Source: an uncultured Chitinophagaceae bacterium (GTDB taxonomy: Bacteria > Bacteroidota > Bacteroidia > Chitinophagales > Chitinophagaceae). From it: 16,163 nucleotides of DNA. Every line of letters begins with the position of its first letter. Position 1 is the first letter of the stretch. The position numbers and the translations under genes are program-made. Where the stretch lies: contig CAMPGG010000044.1 of assembly GCA_946885335.1 (NCBI GenBank), positions 1 to 16,163 on the forward strand, read 5' to 3'. The notes beneath the pieces were generated by a model that was given only the letters and a program-made list of their open reading frames with translations, had not been told where the DNA came from and ran no database searches. Below, in pieces: positions 1 through 9,162 of this stretch.

Positions 1-797
1 ATTTCCTTAACCTGCAAATTGGTGAATTGCAAATACTGGCAGGCCTTCTGAACTTTAATATGGTTAAAATATTCTAGTGGAGGATATCCTGTTTTCTTTT
101 TAAATAACGCAGAATAATGAGATGGAGAAATATGAACTTCGGCGGCGAGTTGCTGCAGTGTCAGTGTTTGATGCAAATGTTTCTGCATAAACTCCACAGA
201 AATATCAATGGCATCTTTCTGATCTTTATGAAAGGGTATTTGAAAAACATCCGGATAACAAAAAGAGGAAAGAAAATGCCAGAGACACATGTTTATGTAA
301 CCCAGGTTATCTGCGCTATAACCATTTTCAAGTGTTTTATAAATATTATCAAAGAGGCGGATCCGTTCGTCAGAAAATTTTATGCTGTTAACGAATTGTG
401 TATTTTGCTTACTTAAAATTTGTGCAAAATGCCCGGCGGAAGATCCCTTAAAATGCAACCAGTAAATGGACCAGGGATCATGCTCCTGCGAACCATATTT
501 ATGAACCATATTTGCCGGGATGATAATGAACTGTCCGCGTTCCACTTCCAGTTCCTTATTTTTAAAATGCAGCCATCCTTTACCATCAATACAGTAAATC
601 AATATGTTTTGAGATACACCCGTTAATCTTTCCCGGTAATGATATTTAGCTTTGGGATAAAAGCCGATATCGGTAATGTATAACTGGTGAACCAATTTAG
701 CCGCATCACAACTCTCTATTATTTTCTGCGGTAAAACAATTGCTTTTTGACCATTAAAGCCATCTTTCTTTCTTTTACCGTTATCCGATTTCGTCAT
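1..797 (-). CDS. AraC-family transcriptional regulator, cut at the left edge
   Basis: Reading the minus strand from the ATG at 797 gives 265 residues with no stop before the window ends, so the C-terminus is missing. Residues about 40-125 form a cupin-like AraC ligand-binding domain: a Y-H-Y-R-E-R stretch near 52-57, then ERGQFIIIPANMVHKYG (86-102) and a W-x-I-Y-W-L-H-F stretch (109-116), both typical of sugar-sensing members. Residues about 195-265 carry the first helix-turn-helix (LTLQQLAAEVHISPSHYSAL, 212-231) followed by F-K-K-x-x-G-x-P-P-L-E-Y. Only roughly the last 30-40 residues, holding the second helix-turn-helix, should be lost. It lies 69 bp downstream of the esterase on the same strand, so it may be read through from the PUL operon or have its own start. 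Its likely role is control of the neighbouring PUL in response to a sugar; the ligand is unknown. The family call is firm, the target is inference. Confidence 0.93.
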   Translation of the reverse strand, partial: MTKSDNGKRKKDGFNGQKAIVLPQKIIESCDAAKLVHQLYITDIGFYPKAKYHYRERLTGVSQNILIYCIDGKGWLHFKNKELEVERGQFIIIPANMVHKYGSQEHDPWSIYWLHFKGSSAGHFAQILSKQNTQFVNSIKFSDERIRLFDNIYKTLENGYSADNLGYINMCLWHFLSSFCYPDVFQIPFHKDQKDAIDISVEFMQKHLHQTLTLQQLAAEVHISPSHYSALFKKKTGYPPLEYFNHIKVQKACQYLQFTNLQVKE

Positions 798-825
798 AAC
801 AATAAAAATAAAGAAACCTGTTATG
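795..825 (-). promoter_or_regulatory. Inverted repeat overlapping the start codon of the AraC-family gene
   Basis: CATAACA (795-801) and TGTTATG (819-825) are perfect 7-bp inverted arms separated by 17 nt. On the minus-strand transcript the downstream arm contains the AUG of the AraC-family gene, so a hairpin would bury the start codon. As DNA it could instead be a dimer operator for autoregulation. The 69-bp gap 798-866 has no clear TAnnTTTG promoter element and no convincing terminator. A chance AT-rich repeat is possible. Confidence 0.35.
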
Positions 826-866
826 TTTTGGATGTCTTTTTAAATGAAAGAGAAAATTTTTTGGAT

Positions 867-2189
867 TTAATTATTATTATCTATTTGCAGCTTTTTCAAT
901 AACCAGTCATTTACTTTTTTGGACTGTTCAGCTGATAATCCATGGCCAGCTTCTTTGGTTATCACCTTTTCCTTTTGAGCATGGATATTATTATACGCAG
1001 CATATATACTGGTTGGCGGACATACTTCATCATTATACCCCCAGCAATAAATTCCGGGGACATTAATCAAACTGGCAAAATTGGCTACATCATAATAAGC
1101 CGAAACTTTTATTTTTTCTTCCAATCCCACCTGGGGAATATTTTTATCATTAAACATATGTGGCCAGCCTCCGGCACGGCCATGCAAATAGCCCGTTAAA
1201 TCGCTTAAAGCAGGATAAAATGAAGCAACATATTTTACCCTCTTGTCCAGAGCAGCGGTAACAATAGATAATGCACCTCCCTGGCTTCCTCCATAAACCG
1301 CTATCCGGCTGGTATCCACCTCGGGTAAAGATGTTAAAAGATCAACTGCCCGCAAACAACCGAGGTAAACTCTTTTATAATAATAATTGTCCCTGTTATC
1401 GAGATTAAAAAAATAATATTGATAAAGTGGACCGAATGCCAGATCATAGTAAAATGAATTGGGTTGAGTAACTGTAACGCCATGAATACCGATTTCAAAA
1501 GTCACGATACCTTTTTTTGCCAGGGCAGTATCACCATAATAAGCTCTTACGCCTGCACCCGGCACTTTCAAAACGGCAGGATATTTTCCCGGCTTTTTAG
1601 GTACAGATAATATTCCATACACCCTTGATCCTCCCCGGTTATTCTGAATAGAAACTTCATAAACATTGAGGATAGAATCAGAACGCCCTGGCAGTAAAAC
1701 CATTTTTTTATCTAAAGGAAGTTTCAGTTGTTCATTTCTTGCTTCGGTCCAAAAAGTTGAAAAATCCGAAGGCATTTCAGCATAGGCTTTAATATCATCG
1801 CCAGCAAATGCGGCCGTTGCCAATCCCCTGTATTTTTTACCATCTATTGTTGCCGTAACAATGCATCTTAAAAATCCAGGTTCCAATAGTGTACCACCAT
1901 TAATGATGCAGTTCTTCTTTGTTGACCGAACTTCTTTGACAATGGCGGGATTCATTTTTTCCTGTCCTATTTCATAGTGCAGCAATACATCCTCCACCGG
2001 CTTACCATCCCGGTAAACGCCAATCGAGAACATAACCTTCTCACCCGTTTTATAATTCCAGTCAGCATGATCCATGGAAACAGATATGGTAACACCTGCA
2101 GGAGGTTGGGCCAGCACCAGGTTTAGTGCCGGCGAAAAAACAAACAGCCAGGAAACAAATATTAAAGCGCTGATATTTTTCATCATCAT
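867..2189 (-). CDS. CE7-like acetyl esterase (acetylxylan esterase / AXE1 family), secreted
   Basis: A 440-residue protein with a signal peptide (about 1-28, ending VLAQ). Residues about 30-125 look like a beta-sandwich (Ig-like) N-terminal domain; about 135-435 is an alpha/beta-hydrolase of the acetylxylan esterase/cephalosporin-C deacetylase type. The nucleophile elbow is VYGGSQGGAL with Ser302. The acid is Asp387 in WGYNDEVCPP, and the base His416 is in EAGHGLS; the stretch CPPTSIYAAYNNI is typical of CE7. The canonical oxyanion RGQ motif is not seen; the equivalent region reads EIGIHGVTV (232-240). It should remove O-acetyl groups from the target glycan or its oligosaccharides in the periplasm. 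The start at 2189 is the first of three consecutive ATG codons and is preceded by TGAGG at good spacing. It lies 33 bp after the GH97 gene and is probably the same transcript. Fold and triad are clear; acetyl specificity is inferred from the family. Confidence 0.85.
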   Translation of the reverse strand: MMMKNISALIFVSWLFVFSPALNLVLAQPPAGVTISVSMDHADWNYKTGEKVMFSIGVYRDGKPVEDVLLHYEIGQEKMNPAIVKEVRSTKKNCIINGGTLLEPGFLRCIVTATIDGKKYRGLATAAFAGDDIKAYAEMPSDFSTFWTEARNEQLKLPLDKKMVLLPGRSDSILNVYEVSIQNNRGGSRVYGILSVPKKPGKYPAVLKVPGAGVRAYYGDTALAKKGIVTFEIGIHGVTVTQPNSFYYDLAFGPLYQYYFFNLDNRDNYYYKRVYLGCLRAVDLLTSLPEVDTSRIAVYGGSQGGALSIVTAALDKRVKYVASFYPALSDLTGYLHGRAGGWPHMFNDKNIPQVGLEEKIKVSAYYDVANFASLINVPGIYCWGYNDEVCPPTSIYAAYNNIHAQKEKVITKEAGHGLSAEQSKKVNDWLLKKLQIDNNN

Positions 2190-2222
2190 CTGTACCTCAT
2201 TTTAAAAACAGATTACCACCCG

Positions 2223-4103
2223 CTATAAAGGGAGGATATGTATTGCAAAACCATTTCTTTCTGAAACATTTAATGTTAAAGCAGATTGCCAGTCAATGTT
2301 CATCGTTGATATTTTGACGTTAGTTGATGTATTCAAAGATTCGTCATCCGTATAAATAATGGCCTTGTATTTTTTATTCTTTTCTAAAAAATCAAACTTC
2401 AAATGTACGGTCCTGGATGCTAAGCCATTCAATGACCCCAGGAACCAACTGTCACCACTTTTCCTGGCAATGGTTGTAAATTTTTCCATGTCACTTTCCA
2501 GTACCAGGGTTTCATCCCATACCGTTGGCAATGCATCATACCAGGCCAGTTCAGGGACTTCTTTTATTTCGCCTTCTTTTCCTGTCAATAATGAATCAGG
2601 TACAGGTCTATCATACCAGAATAAAAATTGCAGGGGACTGTATATGCAAACAGCTTTGGCCATTTGAGCAGCATGCGATCCCATTTTGTCAACCCGGCCT
2701 GTGAAATAACAATTCGTATTATCTGCGGCACCAGCAATGGAACGGGTGAAAATGGTTTTGATGCTGTGTTCAATAAAGGGACTTTCTTCATCGCCCCTTA
2801 CACCTTCTACTGTCAGCAAATTGGGATAAGTTCTCGAATAACCTGTAGGCCTGTATTCGTCATGTATATCCACGATCATTTTATATTTTGCTGCCTTTCT
2901 AACGGCCTCGTGTACCCATTTTGTCCATTGCTGTGTACCTACCTGTACAAAACCGAATTTCAATCCTTTAACACCCCATGCCTGGAAGATGGGAAGCAAG
3001 GTATCCAATTGCCTTTCAAGTGCCCGCCGGTTTACATATAGTATGACGCCGACATTTTTCTTTTTACCATAGGCTATCACTTTTTGCAGGTCCAAAGGTC
3101 CCTTGTACCTGGGAGGATCAATAGAAACCCTTGTTGCATCCGAAGTATCACTGTCCTCTTTGCCATACCATCCTGCATCGAAAATAATATAACGGATATT
3201 GTGCCTGGCTGCAAAATCAATACTCTGAAATGATCCTTCCGTAGTCAATGTTGATTCTCTAAAAACTTTTCCGGGTTCTATCCAGTCTGTATTCCCAATT
3301 TGGTTTGGTTCATTCAGGTTCAGCAATAAATAATTTTTTTGCAAAAGATCTCCCGGACTATTTCCGATTAATACATACCTCCATGGAGAAATTAATGAAT
3401 CAATACTTGTTACTTTTCCATCCAGGCGACTGATCAGTGTATTATCGTTCTTGCGGGCAAATTTCATCCTGGCATAATCCACCAATGAAGCTTCACCCAA
3501 AGCCATGTACTGGGATTCATTTAATTTTATTGTCATTGGTCTCTCAACCACTTCTTCTATTTCACTTATTTTTTTTGCTTCAATAGGCGACTGGGCCCAT
3601 TGACTTACCCATGCTAATGCGCCGGCAGGTATTTCAAATGTTGATGACTCGCTATCCAAAATTATTGTTTGTCCCTTATCAACTAACTTATATTGAAAAG
3701 CAAATCCCTCATTATATGCACGGCAGATCACCTGCAATTTTACTGATGTATCCGCCTTAGACTTGAAATAGAAAAATAACTGGTTATAATTATCGGGAAT
3801 GTTTTTGCGTTCTCCATACACCGTTTCCCAGGAAGAAAATACCGTGTTTTTTTTGAGCCTGGCCAGAGAAAATTGCAGATCCGCCAGTTTATTTATTTCA
3901 AATGCAATGGCTGCATTTGTTAAGACAGGCTGACCGTTGCTTGTTATGTTATAAGTAATAAGTGAGTTTATATTATCACCCGTTGAAAATGAAATGTGCA
4001 AATTTTTAGCAGGGCTCGACAAACTTATATTTTGCGAAAAACCTTGTTCCGCAAGCAGAACAAGGCTTATAAAGAGATATTGCTTAATTATTTTTTTAAT
4101 CAT
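2223..4103 (-). CDS. GH97 family glycoside hydrolase (alpha-galactosidase/alpha-glucosidase type), secreted
   Basis: A 626-residue protein, within the usual GH97 length. There is a signal peptide (1-24, ending GFSQ), an N-terminal beta-sandwich (about 25-270, opening with SPAKNLHISFS), a (beta/alpha)8 barrel (about 275-540, with IIFDAGWYGKE at 306-316), and a C-terminal beta domain (about 545-626). The family signature HDEYRPTGYSRTYPN starts at 414 and TVEGVRGDEE follows at 431. Taking SusB numbering from memory, spacing puts Glu439 at the general acid (SusB Glu532), Glu433 at a calcium ligand (Glu526), and Asp415 where SusB has Glu508. The position of the retaining-enzyme nucleophile Asp is Gly384 (LKFGF). 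So neither known catalytic set looks complete, and substrate and stereochemistry are open. The gene begins 2 nt after the SusD stop, which implies translational coupling and a shared operon. GH97 enzymes act on alpha-linked glucose or galactose, usually in the periplasm. Confidence 0.92.
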   Translation of the reverse strand: MIKKIIKQYLFISLVLLAEQGFSQNISLSSPAKNLHISFSTGDNINSLITYNITSNGQPVLTNAAIAFEINKLADLQFSLARLKKNTVFSSWETVYGERKNIPDNYNQLFFYFKSKADTSVKLQVICRAYNEGFAFQYKLVDKGQTIILDSESSTFEIPAGALAWVSQWAQSPIEAKKISEIEEVVERPMTIKLNESQYMALGEASLVDYARMKFARKNDNTLISRLDGKVTSIDSLISPWRYVLIGNSPGDLLQKNYLLLNLNEPNQIGNTDWIEPGKVFRESTLTTEGSFQSIDFAARHNIRYIIFDAGWYGKEDSDTSDATRVSIDPPRYKGPLDLQKVIAYGKKKNVGVILYVNRRALERQLDTLLPIFQAWGVKGLKFGFVQVGTQQWTKWVHEAVRKAAKYKMIVDIHDEYRPTGYSRTYPNLLTVEGVRGDEESPFIEHSIKTIFTRSIAGAADNTNCYFTGRVDKMGSHAAQMAKAVCIYSPLQFLFWYDRPVPDSLLTGKEGEIKEVPELAWYDALPTVWDETLVLESDMEKFTTIARKSGDSWFLGSLNGLASRTVHLKFDFLEKNKKYKAIIYTDDESLNTSTNVKISTMNIDWQSALTLNVSERNGFAIHILPL

Positions 4104-4105
4104 AC

Positions 4106-5842
4106 TTAATAACCCGGGTTTTGTGGAAAATCGGCTAATGAATTGGCATCTATCACTCTTTGCGGTATGGGCATCAGGTTATTTTTTTCGGCTACTGTTT
4201 GCTGTGATGTTTCCATACCAAAGCGTTTGGTGCGGTCGTAAAGCAAGCCTAACCGTGTTAAGGTCAGCGTGTGTAATTCTTCTCCGAATAATTCCCGGAT
4301 GCGTTCATCCAAAATATAATCAATATTAACTTCACCTGGTGTTACCGGTACTGCACCTGCCCGATTTCTGACTGCATTAATATCTTCCGCTGCCTTTATC
4401 AGGTTGCCCGCTTTCATATACGCTTCTGCTCTTACAAGATAAGTTTCTGCCAAACGAATGGCATATGATTCCTGTGCAAATCCATTACTGGGATCACCGT
4501 TATAATGCCAATCGGAACCCATCTTCATCACTCTTGGAAAAACTCTTTCCATAGTATCCTGGCGTGAGGTTAACCATTCCGGTTTAATAGGATCACCTGG
4601 TTTCAATTCAACAACGATTTTAGTTCCATCAAACAACGTAACATTTGTTTTATAGGTGGTATCATAACCTGGTACTTCCTGGCCGTTGATAACCGGATCG
4701 GGAGCATAAAACACCCGTTGAATATTTACAGGATCATTACGCATATCATTAGCACCGGAATTATTCCACAGGTAATAAGTAAAATAATTGGTTGGTCTTA
4801 CCATGCTAATTCCACGTCCCATCCAATCCCTTGCAGGACCGGAATATCCAAATTTTTCCAAAGCCCAAAAGCTTGGCCAGAAAGCACGTTCCTGGTCCGT
4901 ACGTGGCATCGTGGAATTTAATCCGCCGGGAAGATATTTATCAACCTGCATCACCCAGATAGCTTCTTTGTTACCACTTTGATAATTATAATTGCTTTGA
5001 GATTCGGGGCTCCTCATTTGAAATAAATCCCAGAAAACATTTTTACCGGGCACATCTTTTCTCCAACCAAAACGCTGGGTCATTAAATGATAATCACCAT
5101 CGGTTCCATCAATTACTCTTGTTGCCGCTTCTATGGATTTAGTGTACATCGAAGCATCATTGGTTTCATCACCCAATGCAATATACATTTCCGCAAGGTG
5201 GTGATCAGCGGCGGCTTTTACAAGCCTGCCGGGTTCGGAAGTTGTCTTAGGCAGGTTTTCTGCCGCAAATTTAAAATCCTCTACGCAAAATGCATATACC
5301 GCTGCTCTCGGATCCCTGGTGTAATCCAAACGTGGCGCAGTGACGGGTTCTTCAATTATTGGAACACCGCCAAAAAGATAAGACAAGTACCGGTAGGCAT
5401 AAGCTCTGAAAAACCTTGCTTCCGCTTGTACAACCAATTTCTCTTCAGCCGACATACTCACCTCAGGATTTTCAGATTGTGCCAAAATATTGTTGGCATG
5501 ATAAATCATTTGAAAATGCCTGGTGTAAACATCATTGAAAATGCCCCTGTTTGCATTTATGATCGTCCAGTCTGTATATGCCGCATTTGCAGGCACAGGA
5601 ACAAATATGTTTTCCGTGCCGGAACCGAAGTGGAAGAAATCATCCCCGCTATCGCGGTTAGTATAGTTATACCTGGTTTGGCGGTATAATTCGTTCAGTG
5701 CAGTTTTAAATTGAGCATAATTTAAAAATGCATTATCCACCGTTAAGAAATCGCCTGGCGTTTCTTTTAAAAATTCATCGTCTTTTTTACAACCCGCAAA
5801 TGTCAGTATTGCTAAAACCGCGGTGTATATAAATTTTTTCAT
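4106..5842 (-). CDS. susD-like: SusD/RagB-family outer-membrane glycan-binding lipoprotein
   Basis: A 578-residue protein of normal SusD size. The N-terminus has a lipoprotein signal with the acylated Cys18 in TFAGC, followed by KKDDE, which fits the Bacteroidota lipoprotein export signal and implies display on the cell surface. The N-terminal half (about 25-230) is the helical SusD-like region with ARFFRAYAYRYLSYLFGGVP (142-161). The C-terminal half holds RLAETYLVRAEAYMKAGN and a DERIRELFGEE stretch, and the protein ends PIPQRVIDAN...FPQNPGY, the hallmark ending of the family. SusD proteins cap the SusC channel and bind the glycan before import. The gene starts 47 bp after the SusC stop and overlaps no neighbour; no Shine-Dalgarno sequence is evident. 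The ligand cannot be read from sequence. Confidence 0.97.
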   Translation of the reverse strand: MKKFIYTAVLAILTFAGCKKDDEFLKETPGDFLTVDNAFLNYAQFKTALNELYRQTRYNYTNRDSGDDFFHFGSGTENIFVPVPANAAYTDWTIINANRGIFNDVYTRHFQMIYHANNILAQSENPEVSMSAEEKLVVQAEARFFRAYAYRYLSYLFGGVPIIEEPVTAPRLDYTRDPRAAVYAFCVEDFKFAAENLPKTTSEPGRLVKAAADHHLAEMYIALGDETNDASMYTKSIEAATRVIDGTDGDYHLMTQRFGWRKDVPGKNVFWDLFQMRSPESQSNYNYQSGNKEAIWVMQVDKYLPGGLNSTMPRTDQERAFWPSFWALEKFGYSGPARDWMGRGISMVRPTNYFTYYLWNNSGANDMRNDPVNIQRVFYAPDPVINGQEVPGYDTTYKTNVTLFDGTKIVVELKPGDPIKPEWLTSRQDTMERVFPRVMKMGSDWHYNGDPSNGFAQESYAIRLAETYLVRAEAYMKAGNLIKAAEDINAVRNRAGAVPVTPGEVNIDYILDERIRELFGEELHTLTLTRLGLLYDRTKRFGMETSQQTVAEKNNLMPIPQRVIDANSLADFPQNPGY

Positions 5843-5889
5843 GGCTGTATGATTAATATTTTCAAAAAAATGAGTGTTAACGTTTTGAT

Positions 5890-8800
5890 TTAAAATGAAA
5901 CATTTAATCCCAACGTAACTGTTTTCATAACCGGGAATCCATTTACTGATGCATATGGCGTGGCTGTTTCAGGATCAAGTCCTTCCCAATCGGTCCAGGT
6001 CAGTAAATTTTTAGCGGCCAGGTAAACCTGTAAATTTTTAACCGGCGTACGACTTAATATTCGTTCATTTAACTGGTATGAGAGGGAAAAATCCTGCAGG
6101 CGTATAAAACTATGATCCTGTGAAAAACGATAGTTATACTTGTTTGCATAATTAGGACGTGGTGTAACGTTTGACTGATTATCGGGCATCCAGTATTCCT
6201 TATCAAGCCAATTGGCCACATGTGGAACAAATGTACTTGGGTTTTGTCCATACTGGTTAGATGCGAGGTAAAAGTTCTCGTCACCGCCACCTTGTATGGT
6301 GCTGAACATAAAGTACAACTGCAGGTTCTTATAGGTTAATGTATTGGATAAAGACAAAGAATAATTGGGTTTGGTATATCCAATAATAGAACGGTCATTG
6401 GCATCTAATTTGCCATCCTTATTTAAATCGGCAAATTTAATATCACCGGGCACACCACCATAAGTGGCAATGTAATCCACATCTTCGGTTTGTATGATGC
6501 CATCAAATGTATAATCATAAATAGCACCTAAAGATTTACCTATGAAATAACTGTTTGCAATATCATCATCTTCTTTTCCGTCACCATCTTTATCCAGTCC
6601 ATAAATGGTAATGATCTCATTCCTGTTTTTCCAAAAACTCAACCCGGATGACCATTGAAAATCATTTCTGCGGATGTTGTTTGAATTCAATTGTATTTCA
6701 AGTCCCTTGTTATGGTTTTTACCGAGGTTATCATCAACCGTTGTAAAACCGTTCATAACGGGTATGGCTCTGCGAATTAACAGATCCGTGGTATTAGAAT
6801 TATAATAATCAATATTACCGTTCAACACATCCCTGAAAATTGAGAAATCAATACCTACATTGAATGAAGTGGTTGTTTCCCATTTCAGGTTTTTATTCGC
6901 TAACCTGTTAGCATAAACGGTATTTACGGTATTGGTACCAAATAAATATTCCGAACTTCCTACCGTGGGGAATGTAGCATATGCACCCACAGTTGGGTTT
7001 CCGTTTTCACCATAAGAGGCCCTTAATTTAAGATGATCTATAAATGCCAGGTTGTCTTTTATAAATGATTCTTCACTGGCTGTCCATGCTAATGCTAATG
7101 CACGGAAGGTGCCATACTGGTTACCGGGCGCAAAGCCTGAATAACCATCCCGGCGGATAGAAGCAGATAAATGATAACGTTGTTTGTAAATATAATTTAT
7201 ACGGCCCATGTAAGCTAACTGTGCCAGCTCGCTGTAATCCGTACTGATAGCTCTTTTGGTAGCATCACCCAATTCAAGATTATTAACGCCTAATACGGTT
7301 GTGCCTGCCTGTGAAAAATCTCTGCCTGACAATGCCATGCGACGATTTTTTACCTTTTGCCTTTCCGCAAGTAAAGTGACATCAAATGAATGGTCATTAA
7401 ATGTTTGATTATAATTTACCACATGATTTAAAAACCAGTCTGTTCTCTCTGCATTATTCCTGTAGCCATTTGCATCTTTCAGGAATTTTGACTGATCCTT
7501 TAAATCCGCTTCATTTAAAGTATTGATAAACATTCTTTCATCCTTAAAATTAGATTCATGTCCTTCCCAACGATTCAATGCATAGGTTACTGTATAAGAT
7601 AATCCTTTAACCCATGGCGCATCGAAACGCAGGAAATTGATGGAACGATAATTCTGGTTACGTTCTTCATCATACTCCTGTGTTCTCCAGAATGGATTGA
7701 AAGTGGAGGTTGTCGTTTGCGGGTATCTCTGGTACCAGTTTTCATAACCCGGAGTGTTAACATATTTATATGAATAAGGACCCAGGATAGTTCCTTTCTC
7801 CAGGTCCGCTGCAACACCATCCGCGTTTTTACTGGCAACAGAAAGTGTTAATCCATACTTTAACCAATCAGTGATCTTTGCATCTATTTTAGATAAAATA
7901 GTGAATTTTTTAAATTGATCATTATATACAATGCCATCCTGTTTCAGGTAACTTCCCGAAACATAATAATTCAAACGTTCTGCACCACCTGACACACTAA
8001 CCTGGTAATCCTGGAATGGAGCAACCCTGGTTACTTCATCCCACCAGTCAATGGTATGTCCTTCATTATATGCCTGTAATTCCAGTGGACGCAACATCCT
8101 GTCTAATTCAAGATCGGATGTTGAAGCGCCATTCATTTTTAGAACATCATGACGAAATTGTATGAACTCTTCTCCTTCACGCATATCAGGTTTGCGGGTA
8201 TATGTTTGTATGCCTGTTGTGGCACGGAAATTAATAACAGGCTTACCTGCTTTACCCCGCTTCGTAGTAATCAGGATAACACCATTGGCAGAATTTGATC
8301 CGTAAACTGCTGCGGATGCCGCATCCTTTAATACATCCACAGTGGCAATATCATTTGGATTGATCTCGTTGAAACTTCCTGTAAAAACAACACCATCTAA
8401 AACAATCAATGGCGTGTTGCTGGCCCTGATAGAATTTTGTCCGCGAATATTAAATGCAGGATTACCACCAGCAGTATTAGTAACACCGATATCCAAACCG
8501 GGCAACCTTCCTTTAAGTGCATCCAGCACATTTACATTTGGTAATAATGATACCGGTGATCCTTCCAGTTTAATAGATGAAACGGCACCTGTAAGATCTC
8601 TTTTCTTCCTTGTTCCATAACCAATAACCACTACATCATCCAGCGACTGCGCTGAAATGTCCATTTCAACAGTGATATCCGTTGCCCCGGTTAAAGTGAC
8701 TAATACCGGTGCATAGCCAATAGATTGTATATTCAATTGGTCACCTACCGATGCGTTGATGGTAAATAAACCATTGTTATCTGCGGTTACTCCACCGGGC

Positions 8801-9030
8801 TTACCTAAAATTGTTACCGTTGCCCCAGGTACCGCAGCCTGTGTCTGGCTGTTGATGACTTTACCCTGAACGGTTATTTGCTGGGCCAATAAAGGCAGAC
8901 CAATGATCACCATGCATGCCGCAATGGAAAATGTTTTTGTCAGTTGACCCATATTCGTACGCAAACAAATCAATAAATGATTGAATGAGATCCCTGGCGT
9001 TGTAAAGTTGTTCCGAAAGTATTTTTTCAT
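5890..9030 (-). CDS. susC-like: SusC/RagA-family TonB-dependent outer-membrane transporter
   Basis: A 1046-residue protein of typical SusC length. A hydrophobic signal segment lies at about 34-49 (ending LLAQ) after a 26-residue basic leader. The carboxypeptidase-D-like beta-sandwich follows at about 53-125 (ITVQGKVIN, VPGATVTILG, GLFTINA). The TonB-box region is DDVVVIGYGT (131-140), and the plug domain (about 140-265) has NVLDALKGRLPGL, FNIRGQNSI, PLIVLDGV and DVLKDAASAAVYGSNSANGV. The remainder is the 22-strand barrel, ending VTLGLNVSF. Aspartate-rich loops DKDGDGKEDDD and DLNKDGKLDAND near the C-terminal third resemble calcium-binding sites common in SusC. No STN domain precedes the plug, so this is not the kind that signals to a sigma/anti-sigma pair. 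It imports oligosaccharides with TonB energy. The start at 9030 is the longest; an internal ATG at 8952 would still leave a signal peptide and is a real alternative. Confidence 0.97.
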   Translation of the reverse strand: MKKYFRNNFTTPGISFNHLLICLRTNMGQLTKTFSIAACMVIIGLPLLAQQITVQGKVINSQTQAAVPGATVTILGKPGGVTADNNGLFTINASVGDQLNIQSIGYAPVLVTLTGATDITVEMDISAQSLDDVVVIGYGTRKKRDLTGAVSSIKLEGSPVSLLPNVNVLDALKGRLPGLDIGVTNTAGGNPAFNIRGQNSIRASNTPLIVLDGVVFTGSFNEINPNDIATVDVLKDAASAAVYGSNSANGVILITTKRGKAGKPVINFRATTGIQTYTRKPDMREGEEFIQFRHDVLKMNGASTSDLELDRMLRPLELQAYNEGHTIDWWDEVTRVAPFQDYQVSVSGGAERLNYYVSGSYLKQDGIVYNDQFKKFTILSKIDAKITDWLKYGLTLSVASKNADGVAADLEKGTILGPYSYKYVNTPGYENWYQRYPQTTTSTFNPFWRTQEYDEERNQNYRSINFLRFDAPWVKGLSYTVTYALNRWEGHESNFKDERMFINTLNEADLKDQSKFLKDANGYRNNAERTDWFLNHVVNYNQTFNDHSFDVTLLAERQKVKNRRMALSGRDFSQAGTTVLGVNNLELGDATKRAISTDYSELAQLAYMGRINYIYKQRYHLSASIRRDGYSGFAPGNQYGTFRALALAWTASEESFIKDNLAFIDHLKLRASYGENGNPTVGAYATFPTVGSSEYLFGTNTVNTVYANRLANKNLKWETTTSFNVGIDFSIFRDVLNGNIDYYNSNTTDLLIRRAIPVMNGFTTVDDNLGKNHNKGLEIQLNSNNIRRNDFQWSSGLSFWKNRNEIITIYGLDKDGDGKEDDDIANSYFIGKSLGAIYDYTFDGIIQTEDVDYIATYGGVPGDIKFADLNKDGKLDANDRSIIGYTKPNYSLSLSNTLTYKNLQLYFMFSTIQGGGDENFYLASNQYGQNPSTFVPHVANWLDKEYWMPDNQSNVTPRPNYANKYNYRFSQDHSFIRLQDFSLSYQLNERILSRTPVKNLQVYLAAKNLLTWTDWEGLDPETATPYASVNGFPVMKTVTLGLNVSF

Positions 9031-9162
9031 ATCAGCTAATTTTAAATAACTATTAGATCAGTGTATTAACTATTCATAGCAATACTCCTGTGCAACAGTT
9101 AAGTTGAATTAAAGCAACCTGTTTTTTTAATTTTTTGATGGAGAGAAAAAAAATATTGCAGC

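Noticed and set aside
117..626. Plus-strand open frames of 99 and 68 residues at the left end
   Set aside because: They lie antisense to the AraC-family gene, whose minus-strand frame is continuous and carries clear domain motifs.
9095..9129. Hairpin-like ACAG/CTGT and GTTG/CAAC arms followed by a T run on the plus strand
   Set aside because: The stem is bulged and weak, and no plus-strand gene lies upstream to be terminated. On the minus strand it is merely part of the SusC leader.
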